In this document: positions 34,715-43,298 of the stretch, in pieces | Layout: every line of letters starts with the position of its first letter | Numbering within the stretch: the first letter of the stretch is position 1 | Assembly (NCBI GenBank): GCA_030432255.1 | Contig: JAUIHS010000009.1 | Coordinates: 62,001-126,000, forward strand | Direction of reading: 5' to 3' | Origin: Phycisphaerae bacterium | GTDB taxonomy: Bacteria; Planctomycetota; Phycisphaerae; Phycisphaerales; UBA1924 | DNA: 64,000 nt | Notes under the pieces: model-generated | The model's input: only the letters and a program-made list of their open reading frames with translations | Told to the model about the DNA's origin: nothing | Databases searched by the model: none | Program-made: the position numbers and the translations under genes

Positions 34715-35872
34715 ATGCGTGTCTGCCTCATCTCAGATCGATCCTTCACGAACCGCGAGTACCGGCTTGTCCGGCGTCTGAAGGTTGGTCTGCTGGATGA
34801 AGGTGTGCAGGTGGTGCACGCGATTCCCGCCGAGGGACTCAAGAATGCGCCCTCCGACCTGACGCAGGTGGTGCAGTGGGATGACCGCGGGCGCTACTTC
34901 TCCCGGAAGGGGCAGGCCGCATCCTGCATTCGTGCGCTGCAGCGCATCAACCTTCCGGAGAGTCAGCAGCCGACGACCGGTCCCATTGACGTCATCGAAG
35001 TCTGGGGCGATACGGCGTGGCCGATGTCGCTGGAGATCGCCGTGGAGACGGACGCCGTCCTGGTCCTGCACGCCTGGCGTGCCCGCAGCCTCGAGATGAT
35101 CCCGAAGATCGAGAGGATGGCGGAGCGCGACCACCCGGACCTGCGCGCGGTCTGGATCACGCCCGATGACACCTTCCTCGCTTGCGCCCGAAGCGTGGCA
35201 CATCGCTGGCCGGTCCGCTGCATCCCGTGGGGGGTGCATGCACCGCAGGGCCCCCGCGGTTTCCCCCGCGGCAACCAGCCGATCGCGGCGTGCATCATCG
35301 CAACGGGAGACGACGCCGATGCCTGTTGCCGAGCGATCCGGGGCATCGCACCGGTTGTCACCGGCTCGGCCCGTGACTTCCTGGTCTTCCTGGACGAAAT
35401 GGCAGTCGAGCGTCATCCGCGCGTCTGGAAGACGGCTGAACAGGCGGGTCTGCTTGAGCGACTTTCTGTCATTGCTGACATGGAGAGCCGGCGTGACCTC
35501 GTGCTTCGATCGGACCTGCTGATCGTCCCGGAGGTCCTGCACTCGCACAGGTCGTTCCTGCTGGACGCACTGGCCACCGGCATGGTCGTGTTGACTCCGG
35601 AGACGCCGGACGTCGACGCCATCCGGGATGAGACGGTGATACGGCTCTCTTCGACCGCGTCTGCTGCCTGGGAGGACGCGCTGCGGCGCGTGGTCGAGCA
35701 TCCCGAGCAGGCGGACGAACTGACGCGCAGCGCGCACGAATGGGTCACGCGGAGCCGGCGGGTTCACGAGCAGATCTCTCGGACGCTGGAGACGTACGAG
35801 GCCCTGTTCTCCCAGGAGCCGATCGAGTTTCCTGCCGGTGCGGGGCCGAAATCGGGGCGTTCCATCCCATAA
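34715..35872 (+). CDS. Glycosyltransferase-like protein (GT-B fold)
   Basis: 385 residues beginning MRVCLISDRS, the typical Rossmann-like N-terminus of GT-B enzymes, with a C-terminal segment HSHRSFLLDALATGMVVLTPETPDVDAI (cited here by its ends, about residues 271-300) in the place of the nucleotide-sugar loop of GT4 enzymes. The acidic residue pair of the EX7E motif is not evident, so activity is uncertain. It starts 9 bases after the ATPase gene and may be part of the transporter transcript. Substrate unknown. Confidence 0.6.
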   Translation: MRVCLISDRSFTNREYRLVRRLKVGLLDEGVQVVHAIPAEGLKNAPSDLTQVVQWDDRGRYFSRKGQAASCIRALQRINLPESQQPTTGPIDVIEVWGDTAWPMSLEIAVETDAVLVLHAWRARSLEMIPKIERMAERDHPDLRAVWITPDDTFLACARSVAHRWPVRCIPWGVHAPQGPRGFPRGNQPIAACIIATGDDADACCRAIRGIAPVVTGSARDFLVFLDEMAVERHPRVWKTAEQAGLLERLSVIADMESRRDLVLRSDLLIVPEVLHSHRSFLLDALATGMVVLTPETPDVDAIRDETVIRLSSTASAAWEDALRRVVEHPEQADELTRSAHEWVTRSRRVHEQISRTLETYEALFSQEPIEFPAGAGPKSGRSIP

Positions 35873-36057
35873 TGTCGTCCGTCGCAGCGGTGGGCGCCTG
35901 ACTTGGCTTGCAATCTCCGCTTTGTCGTTGCGAACTGACCTTCCTTGACGCACATTTGTCACAGGTCGCTCAAGTCGCGGCCTGCTCGTTCCGGACTCCG
36001 GCTCGAAAGCCTGACGAAGGGACTTGCGGTGCACATCCAAGTCAGAGAGGTGATTCC

Positions 36058-36819
36058 ATGGGACTGATCGTCCTGAGCGCTGTTGTTGCAGCTTCACTCC
36101 ACACCGGTAATACATACACGCTGGAACTGAGCCATGAGACTGCTGAGCGGGACCGCCTGCTCTTCACTCCGGCGCCGTATCCCGCGAACCGTGTCGACGA
36201 TCCCGCCCGCGAGGAACTGGGCCGTGTGTGGCACAGCCGCTCGCCTGTCGGTTCTCGCACTCCCATCGCGGAGCAGGTGTATGGATCGCCCGGTGCCGCC
36301 GCGTTCGGCGCACCGATCGGTGCATCTGATGACCTGATCGAGGTTCGGGCTGACGTCGTGCCGGTGCTGATCAGTCCGTGGGAAACGATCGGCGACGTTG
36401 ATGAGCATTACCTGCGTCGCTATCGCCCCTGGGTCAAGCTCACCGAGCGTGAGGAGATGATCCACAACATGCGTCGGGCCCAGCACCTTTGGCTGAAGGA
36501 GCAGGGTTACATCGGCGGCGTGCGCACGCACGTCAATGCATCTGCACGTCGGAGCGCCCCGGCCGCCGGAATCCAGGACGTGAAGTCGAACAATGGACCG
36601 ATCCGTCCTCGCGGCGTGATCCGCAAGCATCCGCAGGAAGAATCGGCGTACCCGATGAACGTCAGTCTCCCGAATGACGACACCATCATCCGCGTCTCGC
36701 TTCCGGATCATGCCCAGCGGGATGTGACCCCGATTGAGGTTGTCCGTGAGTCGGCCTCTGAAGCGGACACGGTCAGCGTCAATGACATTGTGGAGGAGCA
36801 GGACGCTTCGGCGTCCTGA
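36058..36819 (+). CDS. Hypothetical secreted protein
   Basis: 253 residues with a short hydrophobic N-terminus (about 1-15) that could be a signal peptide. The rest is hydrophilic with a basic middle and an acidic end, and no recognisable motif. The ATG at 36058 is chosen because GAGAGG lies 7 bases upstream; the frame is open back to a TTG at 35908, but that part looks non-coding. Convergent with queD. Confidence 0.6.
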   Translation: MGLIVLSAVVAASLHTGNTYTLELSHETAERDRLLFTPAPYPANRVDDPAREELGRVWHSRSPVGSRTPIAEQVYGSPGAAAFGAPIGASDDLIEVRADVVPVLISPWETIGDVDEHYLRRYRPWVKLTEREEMIHNMRRAQHLWLKEQGYIGGVRTHVNASARRSAPAAGIQDVKSNNGPIRPRGVIRKHPQEESAYPMNVSLPNDDTIIRVSLPDHAQRDVTPIEVVRESASEADTVSVNDIVEEQDASAS

Positions 36820-36906
36820 CAACCAAGCGACGACGGTTCACTCGCTCATCACCTCGGGGTCGTCCCAGAGCAGCCATCCTCACACGACCCTGGCGAGTCA
36901 CCGAAC

Positions 36907-36941
36907 GCCGGATCGGAGCAATCGCACCGCACCGATCCGGC
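36907..36941. other. Strong inverted repeat between convergent genes
   Basis: GCCGGATCGG (36907-36916) and CCGATCCGGC (36932-36941) form a perfect 10-bp stem with a 15-base loop. It lies between the end of the gene at 36058 and the end of queD. There is no T-run on either side; it could act as a bidirectional terminator or an mRNA end-protecting structure. Confidence 0.4.
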
Positions 36942-36958
36942 TCGTCGCGTTGTGGGAA

Positions 36959-36979
36959 GGTGTTGGGTGTTGGGTGTTG
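36959..36979. repeat. Heptanucleotide tandem repeat (GGTGTTG)3
   Basis: Three perfect head-to-tail 7-base units in the gap between the convergent gene ends at 36819 and 37026. Confidence 0.85.
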
Positions 36980-37025
36980 GGCTGGGGAGCCGGCACCCGG
37001 GGACGGGACCGCTCGGGCCACGGTC

Positions 37026-37385
37026 CTACCCGCAATAGTGGCATCGCGAGGTACATGTCTCGTAGACGATGATTTCGGAGAGGAGCGGGAGTGCGGGGCG
37101 GAGTCGGTCGTAGATCCAGCGTGCGATCATTTCGCTGGTCGGGTTCTCGAGACCCTCGATTTCGTTCAGCAGGTGATGGTCCAGTTCTCGCTCGACGGGT
37201 GCGATCGCCTGCTTGATGTCGCCGTAATCCATCAGGTACCCGTCCGACTCCGGGGCGTCACCCTCGACGATCACGTCCACCTTGAACGAGTGCCCGTGCA
37301 TGCGCCGGCACTTGTGCCCGTCAGGAAACGTGGGCAGCCAGTGTGCCGCTTCAAATGTGAAGGTCTTGACGAGTCGGACGTGCAT
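37026..37385 (-). CDS. queD: 6-carboxytetrahydropterin synthase
   Basis: A 119-residue T-fold enzyme of queuosine synthesis, converting dihydroneopterin triphosphate to 6-carboxytetrahydropterin. The zinc ligands are visible as AAHWLP (His near 15) and HGHSF (His near 30 and 32), the catalytic Cys is just before in CRRMHGH, and LDHHLLNE follows near 70. It lies 37 bases downstream of queE, which makes the next intermediate in the same pathway, so the two form an operon. Confidence 0.93.
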   Translation of the reverse strand: MHVRLVKTFTFEAAHWLPTFPDGHKCRRMHGHSFKVDVIVEGDAPESDGYLMDYGDIKQAIAPVERELDHHLLNEIEGLENPTSEMIARWIYDRLRPALPLLSEIIVYETCTSRCHYCG

Positions 37386-37422
37386 CGTGTTTCGCTCGTT
37401 TGGAAGAGGGCCGGATCCAGGG

Positions 37423-38115
37423 TCACACGCCGCGCATCGCCGGATCCCAGATGAACTTGTGCAGTTGTGCCTGCATGCGCACGGGCAGGCCGTCTTCGAT
37501 GATCCACTCCGCAAGGTGCCGCATCGGCAGTCCCGCCTGTCCCAGGATTTCGAGGCCGGCCGGCTGCTCGAAGACGGGCCCCATGAGGACGGCGTGCACG
37601 CGATCCACGAGGTCGTGGTCAACGATGAATGCCTTCGCCCACTCGTAATCCGCCCGGTCGCAGATGACGAACTTCACTTCGTCCGAGGCACGCAGACGGG
37701 GGATGTTCGCGAGATCATTCCGCTCGTGCTCGCCTGACCCGGGTGTCTTGATGTCCATGATCCGGATCACCCGCGGATCACACAGACCCCCGGCATCGAT
37801 GTCGCACGCCCCGCTCGTTTCGATCAGGACCGTCCTCCCCGCATCCAGCAGCCGACGCATCAGGTCGTGCACCCGATCCTGGAGCAGCGGTTCGCCGCCG
37901 GTCACCTCCACCAGTTCACAGGGGAACGCGAGGACCTCCGCGGCGATGTCATCGATCGTGCGAGTTTGGCCTTCCTTGAAAGCGTACTCCGTGTCGCAGT
38001 AGCGGCAGCGCAGGTGGCACCCCGTCAGGCGCACGAAGACGCAGGGGACGCCCGCCCGGGTCGACTCGCCCTGGATGGAGAAGAACACCTCGTTGATGCG
38101 CAGAGTTTCGGCCAC
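37423..38115 (-). CDS. queE: 7-carboxy-7-deazaguanine synthase
   Basis: A 230-residue radical SAM enzyme that rearranges the QueD product to 7-carboxy-7-deazaguanine on the way to queuosine. The iron-sulfur motif is CHLRCRYCD (CX3CX2C, near residues 33-40), preceded by FSIQGESTRAG and followed by TGGEPLLQ, all typical of QueE. The GTG at 38115 is chosen: homology begins at once (INEVFFSIQGE), and TATACT lies 6 bases upstream with no Shine-Dalgarno. A longer frame to 38289 exists but has no family character. Confidence 0.93.
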   Translation of the reverse strand: MAETLRINEVFFSIQGESTRAGVPCVFVRLTGCHLRCRYCDTEYAFKEGQTRTIDDIAAEVLAFPCELVEVTGGEPLLQDRVHDLMRRLLDAGRTVLIETSGACDIDAGGLCDPRVIRIMDIKTPGSGEHERNDLANIPRLRASDEVKFVICDRADYEWAKAFIVDHDLVDRVHAVLMGPVFEQPAGLEILGQAGLPMRHLAEWIIEDGLPVRMQAQLHKFIWDPAMRGV

Positions 38116-38127
38116 CGGGGGAGTATA
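38116..38127 (-). promoter_or_regulatory. -10 hexamer of a putative leaderless promoter (queE-queD)
   Basis: On the minus strand TATACT (38127-38122) is followed by six bases and the GTG at 38115. A leaderless transcript would leave no room for a preQ1 riboswitch. Confidence 0.55.
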
Positions 38128-38314
38128 TCGCGGGGCCGGAAGTGAGGCGTCTGGCTGCCCGTCCGGATAAGTCGCTTTGCGTGGCCAGGTCCGAGAGTTG
38201 CGAGAGCTTCGGGAAGCGGATCCTCCCGACCGTTCCAACCCGAGCCCGGGACAGGAAATTCCGTTCGGATCAGGAGGCACGAGTCTCAATCCGATCCGGG
38301 GACAGACCGATGGA

Positions 38315-38362
38315 ACCCTCAGCGGAGGGTAGACCGGTCCAGGGCACGCCCGGCTGGCCCTG
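38315..38362 (+). other. Two small stem-loops upstream of the PilZ gene
   Basis: ACCCTC/GAGGGT (38315-38320 with 38325-38330, 4-base loop) and CAGGGC/GCCCTG (38340-38345 with 38357-38362) are adjacent hairpins ending 38 bases before the PilZ start codon. They could belong to a structured 5' leader. No known riboswitch consensus was recognised. Confidence 0.3.
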
Positions 38363-38400
38363 AATCACCTTCATGACCAGTAAGCAGAGACACGACCCCG

Positions 38401-39042
38401 ATGATGAAGACACCCATTCGTAACGGGCAGGACATCTTCTTCCAGTTTCCTGACGAGAGCGATCAGCGAATTCTGCACCCTGCCACGGTCCTCGAACGCT
38501 CGACCAACAGCATCACCGCGCACTTTCTCGATGCCGACCTGAGCGTTGAGCCTGCCAGCACCCTGCTTGTCTACTTCGAGGACAAGCGCGAGTTCATGCA
38601 GCAGGCGGCCCAGATCGAAGCACTGCTCGAATCAGATGAGGGCGCCGACACACCCAGCACGTTCGGATTTGTCGCTGTCGGCGAACCCGTGTCGGCCGAG
38701 AGCCGTGAGTGCTATCGCGTCTCGCTCGTGCTCGCCAGCTACCAGGCGGACTTCAGCAAACAGAAGTCCTGCAAGCTCACCGACGTCAGCGCGACCGGCT
38801 TCTCCGTCATCAGCAGTCAGAAGCATGCCATCGGCGACATCGTTCCCGCGAGTCTCTACCTCGAGAACGAGGTCTTCTCAGGCTCGGTCAGCGTACAGAG
38901 CGTCAAGGAAGTCGCTGACGGCTTCCGCTACGGCGTCCACGTGATCAGTGGGCGTGATGGTGGAAACATTGACAAGGGCGTGCAGCGCATCAGCATCGTT
39001 GCCCAGCGTGAGCAGTTGAAGCGGCTTTCGGGCAGCGCCTGA
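38401..39042 (+). CDS. PilZ-domain protein (putative cyclic-di-GMP receptor)
   Basis: 213 residues. The C-terminal half has both parts of the PilZ ligand motif: RECYR (RxxxR, near 100-104) and DVSATGF (DxSxxG, near 128-134). Such proteins bind cyclic di-GMP and control motility, adhesion or secretion. The N-terminal half resembles the YcgR-like beta-barrel domain found ahead of PilZ in flagellar brakes. It is a single gene with a hairpin terminator downstream. The first or second ATG could be the start; no good Shine-Dalgarno is visible. Confidence 0.85.
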   Translation: MMKTPIRNGQDIFFQFPDESDQRILHPATVLERSTNSITAHFLDADLSVEPASTLLVYFEDKREFMQQAAQIEALLESDEGADTPSTFGFVAVGEPVSAESRECYRVSLVLASYQADFSKQKSCKLTDVSATGFSVISSQKHAIGDIVPASLYLENEVFSGSVSVQSVKEVADGFRYGVHVISGRDGGNIDKGVQRISIVAQREQLKRLSGSA

Positions 39043-39074
39043 CCCCACTGTGTCCACACTCCTGAGTCTGCCAG

Positions 39075-39112
39075 CGCCGCGATCCGCTCCCGGGTCGCGG
39101 CGTTGTCGTTTC
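39075..39112 (+). terminator. Hairpin terminator after the PilZ gene
   Basis: CGCCGCGATCC (39075-39085) pairs with GGGTCGCGGCG (39092-39102), an 11-bp stem with one T-G pair and a 6-base loop, followed by TTGTCGTTTC. It lies between convergent genes. The T-tract is interrupted, so it is a moderate terminator. Confidence 0.5.
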
Positions 39113-39122
39113 ATCACCCGCC

Positions 39123-40172
39123 TCAGCCGTCTTCGACCGAGTCTCTTCGGGCCAGCCATCGCGACGCTCCCTCATGCCCCATCGAGGCGGCCCGCTCGCA
39201 GTAGGCGACCGCGCGGTCCGCACGACCGTCCCGCTCCAGCCAGACAGCGCACTGGTACTGGACTTCGGCGTCATCCGGCCGCTCGGAGGCGGCTTTCACG
39301 TACATCGCCGCCGCCTCGCCCGGTTGATCCAGCAATCCGTAGCATGACGCCAGTTCAAAGAGCAATGCGTTTGAGGCAAGGCGGGTCTGCTCCGGTGCCG
39401 CGAGAAGCACATCCAGCGCCTCCTCCGGACGGTTCTGGCGGCGCAGGACCTTGGCCTCGACCACGCGCCACTCGGTGCGGTAGGGTTCGACTTCGCGTGC
39501 CCGGGCGATCATCGTCGCGGCGACCGAGAGGTTGTTCTCATCGAGTGCGAGTCCGGCAAGGCTGGCCCATGCGACGCCTGATTCGGGCTCGAGATTGGCA
39601 GCGAGGAGCAGGTTCTTCCTTGCTTCTGCCCGCTTGCCGAGCCTGACCTGCGTGTGACCGAGGAAGAGCGGGTACTTGGCGCTGGTCGGATCCATGATCT
39701 GTGCTTTGGCGAAGTGAGCGGCGGCATTGTCCAGTCGTCCGAGGTCTTCGGCGATCATTCCTGCGGCATGGTGATGCTCGGGGTGACCGGGTCCGATGAG
39801 GATGGCCTGTTCGTACTGCCGCAGGGCATCGAGTTTGCGTTCGCGTGCGACGTTTTCATCATCGGAGGCGAGTGCGAGTTGGAGCATCGTCTCGCCGTAG
39901 AGGAGGCAGAGGCGTTGGTCTCCGGGCCATCGCTCGATGGCCTTTGCGAGGATGGCACGCGCGGTTTCGGGTCGGTCCTCGTTCAGATTCTGTGATGCGA
40001 TCTCGATGGCCGTCTCGATCTCATCGACTGGTGTCTCGGGTTCCGGCTCGGGCGCGGGTGTGATCAGCCCGACCGCGGTGAACCCCCCCCACGTCAACAG
40101 TGCTGCGAGTGGGATTCCGATGACCAGGAGCGTCAGCGTGCGTCGAGAACCGCCATTGTCTTTGGGACTCAT
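39123..40172 (-). CDS. Membrane-anchored tetratricopeptide-repeat protein
   Basis: 349 residues. A single N-terminal membrane helix (about 11-36) is followed by a Pro/Glu-rich linker (near 39-50) and then seven or so TPR-like helical repeats (about 50-345), for example ALRQYEQAILIGPGHPEHHHAAG and AAHFAKAQIMDPTSAKYPLFLG regions. TPR arrays mediate protein-protein contact, here on the outer face if the single helix is an anchor. The codons for the helix contain a run of eight G (40083-40090 on the plus strand as C8). The start has TATGGT 6 bases upstream and no Shine-Dalgarno. Confidence 0.82.
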   Translation of the reverse strand: MSPKDNGGSRRTLTLLVIGIPLAALLTWGGFTAVGLITPAPEPEPETPVDEIETAIEIASQNLNEDRPETARAILAKAIERWPGDQRLCLLYGETMLQLALASDDENVARERKLDALRQYEQAILIGPGHPEHHHAAGMIAEDLGRLDNAAAHFAKAQIMDPTSAKYPLFLGHTQVRLGKRAEARKNLLLAANLEPESGVAWASLAGLALDENNLSVAATMIARAREVEPYRTEWRVVEAKVLRRQNRPEEALDVLLAAPEQTRLASNALLFELASCYGLLDQPGEAAAMYVKAASERPDDAEVQYQCAVWLERDGRADRAVAYCERAASMGHEGASRWLARRDSVEDG

Positions 40173-40184
40173 AGAGACACCATA
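40173..40184 (-). promoter_or_regulatory. -10 hexamer of a putative leaderless promoter (TPR gene)
   Basis: On the minus strand TATGGT (40184-40179) is followed by six bases and the ATG at 40172. No Shine-Dalgarno sequence is present. Confidence 0.4.
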
Positions 40185-40214
40185 TCGGCCGAACCGACCC
40201 CGGGGCCACACCCG

Positions 40215-40243
40215 TTACCCGGTGCGTTGCCTCGGTGTACACT
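40215..40243 (+). promoter_or_regulatory. Possible sigma-70 type promoter of valS
   Basis: TTACCC (40215-40220) and TACACT (40238-40243) are separated by 17 bases. The -35 match is poor. It would give a leader of roughly 38 bases containing the valS Shine-Dalgarno. Confidence 0.35.
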
Positions 40244-40286
40244 GGCCGTTTCCCAATCAGACCCCTTTGTCCAAGAGGAAGTGACC

Positions 40287-43200
40287 GTGTCCCTGCCAGA
40301 CAAGACCTACCGTCCGGACCAGCACGAACCCCGCCTCGTGGAGGCGTGGGCCGATCCCAGCCTGACCGGCGCTGATCCCGCCCGGGTCCTTGAGGGCGGA
40401 GCGACCCCCTACACGATCCTGATGCCCCCGCCGAACGTCACGGATCGCCTGCACCTCGGACATGCGCTCAACAACACCCTCCAGGACATCATGATCCGTG
40501 CCCATCGCATGATGGGAGATGAGACGCTCTGGATGCCGGGCACCGACCACGCCGGCATCTCGACCCAGACCAAGGTCGAGAAGCAACTCATCGAGAAGGA
40601 AGGCAAGCGGCGCACGGACTACGAGCGCGAGGAATTCATCGCGATCGTCCAGTCATGGAAGGATGAGTACGAGGCCACCATCACCGACCAGTTGCGTCGG
40701 ATGGGCTGCTCGGCGGACTGGCGCCGCCAGCGATTCACCATGGACACCACCTGCGCCCGCGCGGTGCGCGAGGCGTTCTTCCGACTCTTCAACGACGATC
40801 TCATTTACCGGGGCAAGCGTCTGGTGAACTGGGATCCAGTCACATGCACGGCCCTCGCCGATGACGAGGTGGAGATGAAGGAGATCGAGGGTGGATTCGC
40901 CTACCTTCGTTACCCGCTCACTCACCTCGAGGGCGTCGCCAAGGGACAGCCCGTGACCTGGTCCGAACTCGCCGCCCGAGGCTACCCGGTGCCGCGCGAC
41001 CGCGCCCACGATGATGATGAGCAGGCCTGGGTCACCGTCGCGACGACTCGACCCGAGACCTACCTCGGAGATACCGCGGTCGCCGTGAATCCCAACGATC
41101 CGCGTGCCGCGGCACTCGACGGGCTCGCGGCCCAGCTCCCGCTGGTGGGTCGTTGCATTCCGATTCTGCAGGACGACTACGTGGTATTGCCGGATGCGGA
41201 GAGTGACGATCCGAAGGCGCGTTATGCCACCGGCTTCCTGAAGGTCACGCCGGCGCACGACCCCAACGACTGGGAGATCGGCCAGCGTCACAGCCTGCCG
41301 ATCATCAACGTCATGGCGGAGGACGGCAGCATCTCTGACCAGCATGGCTGGGAGGACGTCGGCGATGCGCATCTCTTCGTGGGCCTGTCGCGCGAAGAGG
41401 CGCGGAAGAAGGTGCTGCACGAGTTTGATGCTCGCGGCCTGCTCGAGGAGGTCAAGCCCTACCGTCACAGCGTGGGCCACTCATACCGCTCGCATGTCCC
41501 GATCGAGCCGTGGCTCTCCGACCAGTGGTACGTCCGCGTGACGGACGACCGCCTCCGCGGCGCAGCGTTGCGCGCCATGGCGCCGGAACAGCGATCGACC
41601 GACTCATTCCCGGCGCAGCCTGACAATCCGGATGATGGTCAGCTCCGTTTCTACCCGTCCCGGTATGCACGCACCTTTGAGCTGTGGCACGAAGGTCTGC
41701 GTGACTGGTGCATCAGCCGCCAGCTCTGGTGGGGTCACCAGATTCCGGTCTGGTGGGCGCCGGAGGGATCGGCCGCGTCGCTCCCGCCGGATCTTCACAG
41801 CGACGAGGATCGGTTCATCCTGCGTCAGTTCGACGATCGTGTCTGCGTCTGCATCCGGCGTGAGGAGGACGATGAGATCGTCCGCATCTTCGAGGGGGCG
41901 GGCTGGGTGCGCGATCCGGACGTGCTGGACACCTGGTTCAGCTCCGGCCTCTGGCCGTTGAACACCATGGGCTGGCCTGAACCGGATGCGGAGACTGCGG
42001 GTCTGCTGGAGGCTTTCAACACGACCTCGGCGTTGTTCACAGCGCGCGAGATCATCACCCTGTGGGTCTCGCGCATGGTGATGTTCAACCGCTACTTCCT
42101 GTCGGCGGATCAGGGCCACACGCCGGCGCGTCTGCCCTTTGAAGACGTCTTCATTCACGCGATGATCCAGGACGGTGAAGGGCGCAAGATGTCCAAGAGC
42201 CTCGGCAATGGCGTCGATCCGCTCGACATCATCCACAGCCACGGCTCCGATGCGATGCGCTTCGTCCTCTGCCAGATGACAACGCAGACCCAGGACGTTC
42301 GCATGCCGGTGCAGCGGGACGAGGAAACGGGGAAGAACACCTCCACCCGCTTCGACATCGGACGCAACTTCTGTACGAAGCTCTGGAACGCAGCCCGCTT
42401 CGCGATGATGACGCTTGATCAGTCGGAGACGGATCCCGACCACAAGGTGGACTTCACCCAGCTCACGGTGACGGATCAGTGGATCCTGTCGAGGCTGGCG
42501 CATGCCATCGACACGATCAACACTGCTCTTCGCCACTACGAGTACAGCACGTACGCCCAGATCATGTATGACCTGCTCTGGCGCGACTTCTGCGACTGGT
42601 ACCTCGAAGCGATCAAGCCGACGGTGAGGACGCAGCCCGCACAACAGGCCATCCTTCGGACTGTTCTGGACTGTATCCTGCGGCTGCTCCATCCCCTCTG
42701 CCCCTTCGTGACCGAGGTGCTCTACGAGAACCTGCAGGAGTACCGTTGCGGCAGTGTCCGATCGCTGCCGCTCACCGACGCGGCGATGCTCTGCCGAGCG
42801 TCGTGGCCTGTCCCGGCGGACGATCTCAGCAACACCACGGCCGAAGAGACCTTTGATGATCTGCGGAGTTTCATCGAGGCGATTCGCGGCGAGCGCAACC
42901 GGCAGAACGTCAAGCCGAAGCAGGCTGTGACTCTGCACGTTGACGAGGCGATGCACGACCTGATCAGGCAGGGGGCGGGGCTTGTCGAGACGATGGCCAA
43001 TGTCGAGCATGTGACCACGGAGTCGCCGGATGGTTCGAGCATGGCCGTGGCATTCACGCATGCGGGTCGACAGTTCGGACTCAGTGGGCTGGCGGATGCG
43101 AGTGCTGAGGGGGATGCCCTGCAGGCGAACATCGAGAAGCTGACCAGGGACATCAAGGTGCTCGAGGGTCGACTCGCCAATCCCGGCTACACCCAGAAGG

Positions 43201-43298
43201 CGCCTCCGGCGATGGTCGAACAGACCAGGGAGCAACTCGGTCTGAAGCAGGCGGAGCGGGATGCCGCACAGAACCGGCTCAGTGAACTCGGCGGATGA
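40287..43298 (+). CDS. valS: Valyl-tRNA synthetase
   Basis: A 1003-residue class I aminoacyl-tRNA synthetase charging tRNA-Val. The HIGH motif appears as HLGH after PPPNVTDRL (near 50-65), the KMSKS motif as GRKMSKSLGNGVDP (near 635), and the CP1 editing domain lies between them. The C-terminal coiled coil (about 945-1003) ends the protein. A GTG start at 40287 is chosen because AGAGGAA lies 7 bases upstream. The DUF1570-like lipoprotein gene overlaps its stop (ATGA). Length is slightly above the common 880-950, mainly from small insertions in the editing region. Confidence 0.96.
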   Translation: MSLPDKTYRPDQHEPRLVEAWADPSLTGADPARVLEGGATPYTILMPPPNVTDRLHLGHALNNTLQDIMIRAHRMMGDETLWMPGTDHAGISTQTKVEKQLIEKEGKRRTDYEREEFIAIVQSWKDEYEATITDQLRRMGCSADWRRQRFTMDTTCARAVREAFFRLFNDDLIYRGKRLVNWDPVTCTALADDEVEMKEIEGGFAYLRYPLTHLEGVAKGQPVTWSELAARGYPVPRDRAHDDDEQAWVTVATTRPETYLGDTAVAVNPNDPRAAALDGLAAQLPLVGRCIPILQDDYVVLPDAESDDPKARYATGFLKVTPAHDPNDWEIGQRHSLPIINVMAEDGSISDQHGWEDVGDAHLFVGLSREEARKKVLHEFDARGLLEEVKPYRHSVGHSYRSHVPIEPWLSDQWYVRVTDDRLRGAALRAMAPEQRSTDSFPAQPDNPDDGQLRFYPSRYARTFELWHEGLRDWCISRQLWWGHQIPVWWAPEGSAASLPPDLHSDEDRFILRQFDDRVCVCIRREEDDEIVRIFEGAGWVRDPDVLDTWFSSGLWPLNTMGWPEPDAETAGLLEAFNTTSALFTAREIITLWVSRMVMFNRYFLSADQGHTPARLPFEDVFIHAMIQDGEGRKMSKSLGNGVDPLDIIHSHGSDAMRFVLCQMTTQTQDVRMPVQRDEETGKNTSTRFDIGRNFCTKLWNAARFAMMTLDQSETDPDHKVDFTQLTVTDQWILSRLAHAIDTINTALRHYEYSTYAQIMYDLLWRDFCDWYLEAIKPTVRTQPAQQAILRTVLDCILRLLHPLCPFVTEVLYENLQEYRCGSVRSLPLTDAAMLCRASWPVPADDLSNTTAEETFDDLRSFIEAIRGERNRQNVKPKQAVTLHVDEAMHDLIRQGAGLVETMANVEHVTTESPDGSSMAVAFTHAGRQFGLSGLADASAEGDALQANIEKLTRDIKVLEGRLANPGYTQKAPPAMVEQTREQLGLKQAERDAAQNRLSELGG

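Noticed and set aside
35908-36057. TTG-started extension of the gene at 36058
   Set aside because: Low-similarity, Cys/Arg-rich sequence without signal. The ATG at 36058 has a Shine-Dalgarno and begins a hydrophobic leader.
38116-38400. A preQ1 or cyclic-di-GMP (GEMM) riboswitch near queE or the PilZ gene
   Set aside because: queE appears leaderless, leaving no room for a preQ1 aptamer. An ACCGATGG-like string near 38306 is shared with GEMM, but the rest of the aptamer is missing.
41604-43235. A 543-codon minus-strand frame inside valS
   Set aside because: Antisense shadow of valS, whose HIGH and KMSKS motifs and length are secure.
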